5,241 bases of DNA from Fidelibacterota bacterium (GTDB taxonomy: Bacteria > Fidelibacterota > UBA2242), in assembly GCA_003527965.1 (NCBI GenBank), contig DPVY01000331.1, positions 1 to 5,241 of the forward strand. The letters run 5' to 3'. The notes under the pieces are model-generated. The model was not told the origin of the DNA. It searched no databases and saw only the letters and a list, made by a program, of their open reading frames with translations. Within the stretch, counting starts at the first letter, position 1. Each line of letters begins with the position of its first letter. Made by a program: the position numbers and the translations under genes. Below, one piece after another: positions 1 through 5,241 of the stretch.

Positions 1-1
1 C

Positions 2-607
2 GAGTATTGCATAGGTATAAGACAAAAGGGCGTTGATCTCATCCATTGGCGGTCGTCGATTTCTACCGTTGAATTTCAACTCGGACCGAAACATTTTACG
101 AAAGGCATTAAAATAGGCAACAGTTGCCGCGCCCTCGATTCCAAGCAAGTTCTGCGCTTTCTGTTTATATTCGGATTTTCGCGACCATTCGTTCAGCGAT
201 GCAACCGCGCTGGAGATCTCCGAATCGGAATAGTTTTTAAGATGTCTTGAAAGCAATTCCCGCATATTGATAATTTTTGCCTGGACAATCTGTTTGGCAA
301 TTTTGAGTGCCAGTTGTGGATTTTGGGCACTTTCATAATGCCGTATTCGCAAAACAATGTTTTTAGATTTGGGTGGCGTTAAAAACCCATATAATTTGCC
401 ATAGTAGTTAAAAAACACTGTTTCAATACCGTTGTCGAGCAGACAACGCATTGCTTGAGTTGTTATCTGAATATTTCCATATAACAAAACAGCATTGATT
501 TTGATTAGGGGAACATCTGCCAGTTTCTGTTTTTCTTTATTGATTACAATGCGATTTCCAGACTGTGTGATCTTAGCCCCCTGTTCTGTCACATAAAGAT
601 AAGCCAT
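2..607 (-). CDS. cas1: Cas1 integrase, partial (C-terminus beyond the left window edge)
   Basis: CRISPR adaptation endonuclease/integrase, which with Cas2 inserts new spacers at the leader end of the array. The visible part is 202 residues from an ATG at 607, with no stop before the window edge. It starts MAYLYVTEQGAKI, typical of Cas1, followed by the N-terminal beta domain (about residues 1-75, with LLYGNIQITTQAM at 41-53) and the start of the helical catalytic domain. The motif LLGIEGAATVAYF (154-166) carries the conserved metal-binding glutamate, E158. RRPPMDEINALLSYTYAIL (184-202) is the Cas1 signature more often read as RRPPxDPxNALLSxxY. The catalytic His and Asp lie in the missing C-terminal third, since Cas1 is usually about 320-340 residues. 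An AAGGA six bases before the ATG supports the start. The N-terminus begins directly with the Cas1 fold, so there is no reverse transcriptase or Cas6 fused on that side. It lies 48 bases downstream of the effector gene, probably in the same operon. Confidence 0.96.
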   Translation of the reverse strand, partial: MAYLYVTEQGAKITQSGNRIVINKEKQKLADVPLIKINAVLLYGNIQITTQAMRCLLDNGIETVFFNYYGKLYGFLTPPKSKNIVLRIRHYESAQNPQLALKIAKQIVQAKIINMRELLSRHLKNYSDSEISSAVASLNEWSRKSEYKQKAQNLLGIEGAATVAYFNAFRKMFRSELKFNGRNRRPPMDEINALLSYTYAIL

Positions 608-613
608 ATAAAA

Positions 614-620
614 TCCTTTA
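614..620 (-). promoter_or_regulatory. Ribosome binding site of cas1
   Basis: On the minus strand this reads TAAAGGA, six bases before the ATG at 607. It lies in the 48-base gap (608-655) after the effector stop codon. The gap is AT-rich and shows no hairpin followed by a T-run, so I see no terminator separating cas1 from the upstream genes. Confidence 0.75.
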
Positions 621-655
621 TTTATTTTTCACAATGTCAAAGAACTACGAAACTG

Positions 656-2089
656 CTAATAATATTGACAAATTAAATCAATAATCTGGTCATACGCTTT
701 CAGGTTCCATTGAAATTGGAATCGTTCGGGAAGTCGGTTCAGGTCTTCCAACAGGTTCCCGCGGAATTTTTCGGAAATAACACTTTCCGTTACGGATGCA
801 AAGCCATGTGCAATTGGAGATTCATTCCGTAAATCACTGAGTGTGTCCACCCGTTTTACAAAGTTGTGTAATTCAGGATATAATTCTTGAATTTGCTTCG
901 GGTTTGTTTTGGTTACCCAACTCCAGAATTTGGTTAAAATCACGCGATTGGGTTCAAACCGGTAGGATTTCCGCTGCTTTGAATTCATATAGTTTTTAAA
1001 ATCCCGTCCGATCTCGGTTTCCCCGAAATTATTAAAATCTTTTTTGTACTGAAACTTCTTATAATAACCGGTATAATATTCAAAAAACCAGCGTGCCAGA
1101 CTCTCCTGAATCCGGAATATTCGTCCCATGCAGTCCGTATATTGACCGGTCTTGTACTTAATAATTGCACATAGACAAACTTCGCATATCTGACGTTTTT
1201 GCATAAGCAAGTATTCTTTTTTGGACTGCTCATCCACACCGGAATGCAGCGCCGGAACAGATTGGGTAAATGAATTTGCAGATTGCCTTAAATCATTAAT
1301 TATTGGTTCGTTTATCAGCTGTGGATCATCGATCTGATTAAGGTAATTAAGCGCTCCCTGAAAATCGAGGCTAAGTCGGGAACTGCCGTATAGAGCGAGA
1401 TTCATGAGCGCCCGGTCTTTCGGATTTACTGATAATCGCAACAGGTTTGCAATTCCATTAAAATTATAATGCTCTGCCATTTTCTCAATCGCTTTACGGT
1501 TATGACTGTGGATAATTTCAGAGGAAATATTTAAAGACTTGGGTTTGGAACCGGGAGTTTCACTGATCAGGACAACCCGAGATTTCTGACCGAAAACCCT
1601 ACTACCGTGTAAAACCATATTCATGTTACAAGCCGGTGTGCCGCCGGCGGGAGCAAAAAAAGCTATTTCCGCTTTCTCCTGATGTTTGAATATCTCCAGT
1701 TTCTCCGAATAGAAATGGAACATGTCATCATAATTATTGGGTGTGCCCTCTATTCGTATTAGATCTATGGTTGCCACCTTTTGCGCCATTCGGTCAATGA
1801 TCATTTGTTTCATCAATTCCGCAAAATAGAGAGTGTCGCTTTGACGGTGCTTTTCAGCGACACCTTCTTTCTGATCGGTATAGAAAAGAAATAGCTTATC
1901 AATTGATCTTCCGTCCAGGTTTTCTAATACGTATTTCAATCCGTTGCTCAGGATTGGAAAGTCCAGCTTAGTCTTTTTGTTATCATAATCATCCAACCAT
2001 TCCTTACCGGATAACCGCGGAATTACCTGATTAACTTCGGAATGCTTGACATCGCGGTTGCCTACATTGGCAAAATACAGTATGCTCAT
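656..2089 (-). CDS. csm6: Csm6-like CARF-HEPN cyclic-oligoadenylate-activated ribonuclease
   Basis: Predicted ancillary nuclease of the type III system, 477 residues from the chosen ATG. It would bind cyclic oligoadenylate made by Cas10 and degrade RNA nonspecifically. The N-terminal half (about 1-210) looks like a CARF Rossmann domain: it opens MSILYFANVGNRDV with a hydrophobic strand and NVGNRD loop, and has a strand IAFFAPAGGTPACN (142-155) whose GGTP (149-152) matches the CARF ligand-binding G-G-T loop. The C-terminal half is mostly helical and ends in a HEPN domain with LRNESPIAHGF (420-430), in which R421 and H428 form an RX6H catalytic motif. The length fits Csm6 proteins with CARF, helical linker and HEPN. 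An in-frame ATG at 2113 would add eight residues but has a poor ribosome binding site. The ATG at 2089 has GGAG at eight bases and overlaps the csm5 stop as TAATG, so I prefer it. Functional class is likely; the exact family (classical Csm6, Cas02710-like or other) is inference. The stop is TAG, whereas the four upstream genes end in TAA. Confidence 0.85.
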   Translation of the reverse strand: MSILYFANVGNRDVKHSEVNQVIPRLSGKEWLDDYDNKKTKLDFPILSNGLKYVLENLDGRSIDKLFLFYTDQKEGVAEKHRQSDTLYFAELMKQMIIDRMAQKVATIDLIRIEGTPNNYDDMFHFYSEKLEIFKHQEKAEIAFFAPAGGTPACNMNMVLHGSRVFGQKSRVVLISETPGSKPKSLNISSEIIHSHNRKAIEKMAEHYNFNGIANLLRLSVNPKDRALMNLALYGSSRLSLDFQGALNYLNQIDDPQLINEPIINDLRQSANSFTQSVPALHSGVDEQSKKEYLLMQKRQICEVCLCAIIKYKTGQYTDCMGRIFRIQESLARWFFEYYTGYYKKFQYKKDFNNFGETEIGRDFKNYMNSKQRKSYRFEPNRVILTKFWSWVTKTNPKQIQELYPELHNFVKRVDTLSDLRNESPIAHGFASVTESVISEKFRGNLLEDLNRLPERFQFQWNLKAYDQIIDLICQYY

Positions 2090-3225
2090 TAAATTATCTC
2101 CAGTCTGATCCATCCCGGAACTGCAACAGGATTCCGTCCGCGCATGATGAGTTTGCGGCTTTTAGGGAAATCGAAATCTCTCCTGCCCATGCCAAACCAT
2201 TCACGAAAATTATATAAATAGTCACCGAAATCATCCAGGATATTGCCGGTCATACTGGTCCAACCGCTGCCCCAGCCTATCCGCAATACACAGCCTTGAT
2301 TGTCATCGGGAAACTGCCGAGCGAGATTCTCGTAAAATCCGGCGATACTGCGCAGATCGTGATTGGGATCATAGCGATACAGAAATTCCAGCTCTTTTTG
2401 CACCAGATCGCGGCTACAGTTATTGATTACACTGTTCAGGGCAATCATATCCTGTGGCAATTTTTGATTAAATTTCAGATAATCCCTGGCTATTGTATCA
2501 TTGATAAAATATTGATTTAGTCTAATAGTGGTTTCTGATGATGAATTGCCTTTTAAATATTCAAATGACAACGACATGGGAAAATCGTTGAACTTATTCG
2601 GTTTCCATCTCCATCCAGAGTCCCTGGTTGCTGATAATACCTGGGCAATTCCCAAGTCAATATCACCGGAATTAAAGTCAGCATCGGTAACAATAACGGC
2701 TTTCAGAAAGTCGGTATTGGGTTCCTTGCCGAATATCTCTTTTTCAATATCACTTGCTGCAAACTTATCCCTGGTTCTCTGGTGAATCGTTTCTAATAAG
2801 CGCTTTTGTTCCTGTTTCTCCAAGCTCAGAAACAGGGTGTGAAACAACGCGGATCGAATACTGCCTTTTATGGACGACCCGGGTATCTGTGGAACTCCCA
2901 GACCGTTACGTTGAATTTCTAAGATCTCTCGGGAATAAACTGTAAATGGGTAATACCGGATACTTTTTAACCGTGATTCGATACGAAATTCCCGTAAAAA
3001 GTCATCAATTTTGTAATCACGCCCATCGATCTCTGACAGTCGATTAATCGCTTGTTTATCATTTGCAATCAAATTATGAATTTCCGGATGATATACAATC
3101 CCTGTGCGACGTTTTCTCCGGTCATCAATAAAATCAATGCCTTTCAGGTATTTACGACCGCTTCCGATATGGACAGGCGACAGAATACGAATCCGGTACG
3201 TCTGGCTGGTGTTGATCTTATCCAT
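2089..3225 (-). CDS. csm5: Csm5, type III-A effector complex subunit (RAMP/Cas7-like)
   Basis: Csm5 caps the crRNA 3' end of the Csm complex and helps crRNA maturation by recruiting host nucleases (family knowledge). The product is 378 residues. The N-terminus shows the RAMP opening strand YRIRILSPVHIGSG (10-23). VPQIPGSSIKGSIRSALFH (111-129) is the conserved IPGSSxKGxxR segment shared by Csm3 and Csm5. A glycine-rich stretch RIGWGSGWTSMTG (315-327) and the ending FPKSRKL...PGWIRLEII are characteristic of Csm5 C-termini. An in-frame start at 3285 would add 20 residues (including CFGSGKRWLSRF) lying inside csm4, but the ATG at 3225 has a near-perfect AAGGAGG eight bases upstream and places the RAMP strand at the usual distance. 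The first codons overlap the end of csm4 by eight bases (ATGGATAA). The stop TAA shares its last A with the effector's ATG. I see no frameshift or truncation. Confidence 0.95.
   Translation of the reverse strand: MDKINTSQTYRIRILSPVHIGSGRKYLKGIDFIDDRRKRRTGIVYHPEIHNLIANDKQAINRLSEIDGRDYKIDDFLREFRIESRLKSIRYYPFTVYSREILEIQRNGLGVPQIPGSSIKGSIRSALFHTLFLSLEKQEQKRLLETIHQRTRDKFAASDIEKEIFGKEPNTDFLKAVIVTDADFNSGDIDLGIAQVLSATRDSGWRWKPNKFNDFPMSLSFEYLKGNSSSETTIRLNQYFINDTIARDYLKFNQKLPQDMIALNSVINNCSRDLVQKELEFLYRYDPNHDLRSIAGFYENLARQFPDDNQGCVLRIGWGSGWTSMTGNILDDFGDYLYNFREWFGMGRRDFDFPKSRKLIMRGRNPVAVPGWIRLEII
2098..2101 (-). promoter_or_regulatory. Ribosome binding site deciding the effector start
   Basis: GGAG on the minus strand, eight bases before the ATG at 2089 and embedded in the last codons of csm5 (CTG GAG ATA ATT TAA). 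Together with the TAATG stop/start overlap it favours the 2089 start over the upstream ATG at 2113, which lacks a comparable site. Confidence 0.7.
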
Positions 3226-4249
3226 GATTCTGCCCTCCTTTGTGAACCGGGACAACCAACGCTTGCCCGAACCGAAACACATCATGATGGAGATTTAATT
3301 CCGGTTGTTTTTTCAATACTATTATCGTATCACCGCAGGTCTCTGCCTTACCGGGGAAAACAGAACCTTCTCGGAACATACGCACTGCCTGACGACGCAG
3401 CGGTTTACTGTTGCCGGAAAAGATCCAGCCTTTCCGCTCAACGATTTGATACGAAGCTTCCATATTGATGTTTTTTGCCTCTGCCACAGTTGGATGATAC
3501 AAGGAGAGTGTCAAGAAATGTGATGGCTCTTTCGGAGTACAGATATCAATATCATCAATCAATTTCACCTGAAATAATCCATGACCCACGCTGCGATCTC
3601 CGCCAATACCGGTATCACCAAGAAGCCGCAAAACCGCAGTAAATTTCTTTTCCCACTCATCATTCTGAAACTTAGCCAGGAAAAAGAGACCGGCGTCCTT
3701 ATAAAACTGAATCCGGGTAAAATGAAACGGAGTTGCTTCATCTGTCATGCGGTCCTTGACGATGCGGGGAACGTCAACCATCACAAAAGGAATTTCACCG
3801 GCTTCTCGTTTACTGAGGGTTTTACTATGGGCAAATCTGCCATCAGCGCTGATCCAATCGGTGCTTATGCGAATCTCTTCATTACTGATTACTTTTTCAA
3901 AAAGTGTTTGGCTGAAGTAAGTAATGCTCTTCAATTTCTTGCTAAGATTAGGGTTTGCCTCAGTAATCTCTTTCGGAATATCCAAAGGCAGATAGGGTTT
4001 GGGGAAATAGAGTCTTTCTTTCATATACGGAAATGCGGAACTAATAGCGAAGAACGGGATTACTAATGATTTAGCCTCTTTGGGGAAGAATAAGTTCAGG
4101 TCATCGGGATACAGCTGTGACCAGCAATTAACCAGAGCGCTGAACAGTGTGTCAGAATGTAGTATTTCGTCGGAGCTTTCAAAACCAGGGCGGTTGGTGC
4201 CAATGTGGAGAGGCGATACAAATTTCAGTTTGAATAATTTGTATTTCAC
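3218..4249 (-). CDS. csm4: Csm4, type III-A effector complex subunit (Cas5-like RAMP)
   Basis: Csm4 is the Cas5-like subunit that grips the crRNA 5' handle and joins Cas10 to the Csm3 backbone (family knowledge). The product is 343 residues, a usual Csm4 length. The N-terminal RAMP strand is YKLFKLKFVSPLHIG (3-17), followed by the Csm4-typical SDEILHSDTLFSAL (26-39). The second RAMP half contains the glycine-rich loop GIGGDRSVGHGLF (214-226). The C-terminus has MFREGSVFPG (291-300) and FRFGQALVVPV (325-335), both usual in Csm4. The start codon is GTG at 4249, with GGAGG five bases upstream inside the last codons of csm3. It follows the csm3 stop with no gap (TAAGTG). The end overlaps csm5 by eight bases. 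No catalytic role is expected, since Csm4 is structural and RNA-binding. Confidence 0.95.
   Translation of the reverse strand: MKYKLFKLKFVSPLHIGTNRPGFESSDEILHSDTLFSALVNCWSQLYPDDLNLFFPKEAKSLVIPFFAISSAFPYMKERLYFPKPYLPLDIPKEITEANPNLSKKLKSITYFSQTLFEKVISNEEIRISTDWISADGRFAHSKTLSKREAGEIPFVMVDVPRIVKDRMTDEATPFHFTRIQFYKDAGLFFLAKFQNDEWEKKFTAVLRLLGDTGIGGDRSVGHGLFQVKLIDDIDICTPKEPSHFLTLSLYHPTVAEAKNINMEASYQIVERKGWIFSGNSKPLRRQAVRMFREGSVFPGKAETCGDTIIVLKKQPELNLHHDVFRFGQALVVPVHKGGQNHG
3234..3240 (-). promoter_or_regulatory. Ribosome binding site deciding the csm5 start
   Basis: AAGGAGG on the minus strand, eight bases before the ATG at 3225, near the end of the csm4 coding region. It is the strongest Shine-Dalgarno match in the window and marks 3225, not the upstream in-frame start at 3285, as the csm5 initiation codon. 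Confidence 0.85.
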
Positions 4250-4936
4250 TTATGCCTCCAGTTTTTGAGCCACATTATCACCTGCATAGATAGATTCATC
4301 TTTATAGGAAATACCGGTGATATCAATCTGTACCTGGCCGTACCCACGGGTTCCGTTACCACCGAGATAATCATCTTCCACCAGTTTGAGAGATGTCTCA
4401 ACAGTGTTTAAAAGCGAGTTCAGATCGTCTTCATCGTACACGTTTAGAATCAATTGCATATCAAACTCAGCGCCGGATGGAACCCGCTCAATCTGCCGCG
4501 GATTAGCCTTTGATGTAATGCGGTCAATTGTAACTTCGGTCTTTACTTCGGTATAAGGCATATCGGTGTTATTGCTTTTATCCAGAATGTCGGCGCTTTC
4601 AGGCTTCATAAAGGCATCACGGACAATCAGGCGTCCGGGAAGTTTACTATCTGCTTCTGCAGGAACACCAAAAACGGTACAAACATCGCAATTTCCGCAT
4701 TTACAGGGTTCGGCTTTCCCGTTTTTAATGGGCAGTTTTCCGGTAATCTTCTCCAATAGACTGCGCATTTTCCCCTTCAGTGATGACCCCGGGATATAAG
4801 GAATGTTGGTAATGGGATCACGCAATACCGGTGAATCCGCCCCGCCGATCGCCATTCCCTGTCCACTGCCGCCAATGTGCAAACCTGTCAATGCTTTAAT
4901 GTTTCCAGAAATGATGACTTTCTTATCTAACTTCAT
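4250..4936 (-). CDS. csm3: Csm3, type III-A backbone subunit and target-RNA endonuclease (Cas7-like)
   Basis: Csm3 forms the crRNA-binding backbone and cleaves bound target RNA at six-base intervals (family knowledge). The product is 228 residues, close to the usual 210-240. The RAMP opening IISGNIKALTGLHIGGSG (8-25) leads into IGGADSPVLRDPITNIPYIPG (30-50). D34 in GGADSP aligns with the catalytic aspartate of characterised Csm3 proteins, so target cleavage is probably intact. IPGSSLKGKMRSLLE (48-62) is the conserved RNA-contacting segment. A cysteine cluster CKCGNCDVCTVFG (78-90; C78, C80, C83, C86) is a likely zinc site. LGGNGTRGYGQV (191-202) is the C-terminal glycine-rich loop. The start is ATG at 4936 with AAGGAG eight bases upstream. 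A GTG at 4945 in the same frame overlaps that ribosome binding site and is unlikely to be used. The gene begins 17 bases after csm2 and abuts csm4. Confidence 0.97.
   Translation of the reverse strand: MKLDKKVIISGNIKALTGLHIGGSGQGMAIGGADSPVLRDPITNIPYIPGSSLKGKMRSLLEKITGKLPIKNGKAEPCKCGNCDVCTVFGVPAEADSKLPGRLIVRDAFMKPESADILDKSNNTDMPYTEVKTEVTIDRITSKANPRQIERVPSGAEFDMQLILNVYDEDDLNSLLNTVETSLKLVEDDYLGGNGTRGYGQVQIDITGISYKDESIYAGDNVAQKLEA
4255..4259 (-). promoter_or_regulatory. Ribosome binding site of csm4 (GTG start)
   Basis: GGAGG on the minus strand, five bases before the GTG at 4249. It sits in the final codons of csm3 (CTG GAG GCA TAA). Its position and the TAAGTG junction support GTG as the true start and suggest reinitiation by ribosomes finishing csm3. 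Confidence 0.75.
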
Positions 4937-4944
4937 TGTATACA

Positions 4945-4950
4945 CTCCTT
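4945..4950 (-). promoter_or_regulatory. Ribosome binding site deciding the csm3 start
   Basis: AAGGAG on the minus strand, eight bases before the ATG at 4936, in the 17-base gap after csm2. The in-frame GTG at 4945 overlaps the last base of this site, which argues against the longer version of Csm3. Confidence 0.8.
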
Positions 4951-4953
4951 CTC

Positions 4954-5241
4954 TTATTTACCGCCAAAGGCTTTGTGGTAAGCTAAAATTGATTCAAAAA
5001 GATTAACGAAATTGTTAAAACTCTTTCCGGGATCTGTGGAAGAAACTACTACATCTATTCCAGCTGAGAGGAAATCTTTCAAGTCTCGAGCTGCTTGTTC
5101 AGCATTTCTTCCCATTTGGCGTTTAGCAGAATAGGCTAGTTTTGGTTTCAGCAGAAGTAACGATGTTTCTTGTTCATCATTCCAGCCTCTCATCTGAAGT
5201 CTTTTTAATTCACCAGAGATATTGCGAATTTGAGAGTTGCT
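4954..5241 (-). CDS. csm2: Csm2, type III-A small subunit, partial (N-terminus beyond the right window edge)
   Basis: Csm2 is the small all-helical subunit that forms the inner filament of the Csm complex and contacts the crRNA-target duplex (Cas11-like role, family knowledge). There are 95 visible residues ending in TAA. The frame stays open to the window edge, beginning SNSQIRNISGELKRLQ, which matches the SQIRxI start of the first Csm2 helix. The Met at 5193 is therefore probably internal, not the start. LLLLKPKLAYSAKRQ (28-42 of the visible part) is the conserved basic LKPKLAY segment of Csm2. The ending FESILAYHKAFGGK (82-95) is the typical Csm2 C-terminus (ILAYHKxxGGK). Full-length Csm2 is usually about 120-150 residues, so some tens of residues are missing. 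It lies 17 bases upstream of csm3; the expected upstream neighbour is cas10, outside the window. Confidence 0.93.
   Translation of the reverse strand, partial: SNSQIRNISGELKRLQMRGWNDEQETSLLLLKPKLAYSAKRQMGRNAEQAARDLKDFLSAGIDVVVSSTDPGKSFNNFVNLFESILAYHKAFGGK

Noticed and set aside
608..655. Intrinsic terminator or CRISPR leader in the gap before cas1
   Set aside because: There is no GC-rich stem with a T-run and no repeated unit. The gap is only 48 bases and holds a ribosome binding site.
985..1239. Minus-strand open frame of 84 codons
   Set aside because: It overlaps the effector gene in another frame; its composition is that of an out-of-frame shadow.
2090..2113. Upstream in-frame ATG of the effector at 2113
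   Set aside because: It adds MDQTGDNL with no good ribosome binding site, whereas 2089 has GGAG at eight bases and the TAATG overlap.
3226..3285. Longer Csm5 N-terminus starting at 3285
   Set aside because: The extra 20 residues overlap csm4 coding sequence and include the translated AAGGAGG site. The RAMP strand starts right after the 3225 ATG.
3052..3468. Plus-strand open frame of 138 codons
   Set aside because: It spans the csm4/csm5 junction antisense to both and has no family features.
3581..4066. Plus-strand open frame of 161 codons
   Set aside because: It lies entirely within csm4 on the opposite strand. The product has no recognisable motif, and csm4 is clearly the real gene.
1..5241. 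CRISPR repeat-spacer array
   Set aside because: No regularly spaced repeats were seen on either strand, and the whole window is occupied by coding sequence. An array, if present, lies outside.

Overview
The window holds most of a type III-A (Csm) CRISPR-Cas operon. All genes lie on the minus strand, so transcription runs from high to low coordinates. In transcription order they are csm2 (5' end beyond the right edge), csm3, csm4, csm5, a Csm6-like CARF-HEPN effector, and cas1 (3' end beyond the left edge). Coding density is close to 100%. The only gaps are 17 bases between csm2 and csm3 and 48 bases between the effector and cas1. No CRISPR repeats, tRNA, rRNA or mobile element are visible.

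The host is probably a bacterium. Every start is preceded by a strong Shine-Dalgarno sequence (AAGGAGG, AAGGAG, GGAGG, GGAG, AAGGA), and GC content is roughly 40-45% by eye. Nothing in the window fixes the phylum. The genes share similar base composition and reading style, so they look like one co-evolved cassette rather than a patchwork.

Layout by coordinate: 2-607, Cas1 N-terminal two thirds; 608-655, short gap with the cas1 ribosome binding site; 656-2089, cyclic-oligoadenylate-type CARF-HEPN ribonuclease; 2089-3225, Csm5; 3218-4249, Csm4 with a GTG start; 4250-4936, Csm3 backbone nuclease; 4954-5241, Csm2. Junctions from csm3 through the effector are overlapping or directly abutting (TAAGTG, ATGGATAA, TAATG), which suggests translational coupling.

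How the parts work together (family knowledge): Csm3 and Csm2 form the two parallel filaments of the Csm complex around the crRNA. Csm4 binds the crRNA 5' handle and connects to Cas10, and Csm5 caps the 3' end. Csm3 cuts bound target RNA. Cas10 is expected just beyond the right edge; on target binding it makes cyclic oligoadenylates. These bind the CARF domain of the Csm6-like protein and switch on its HEPN RNase. Cas1 at the downstream end implies an adaptation module, with cas2 and possibly the CRISPR array expected beyond the left edge.

The system as a whole is a recognised type. The least standard part is the effector at 656-2089: its CARF and HEPN motifs (GGTP and RX6H) are readable, but I cannot place it confidently in the classical Csm6 family.
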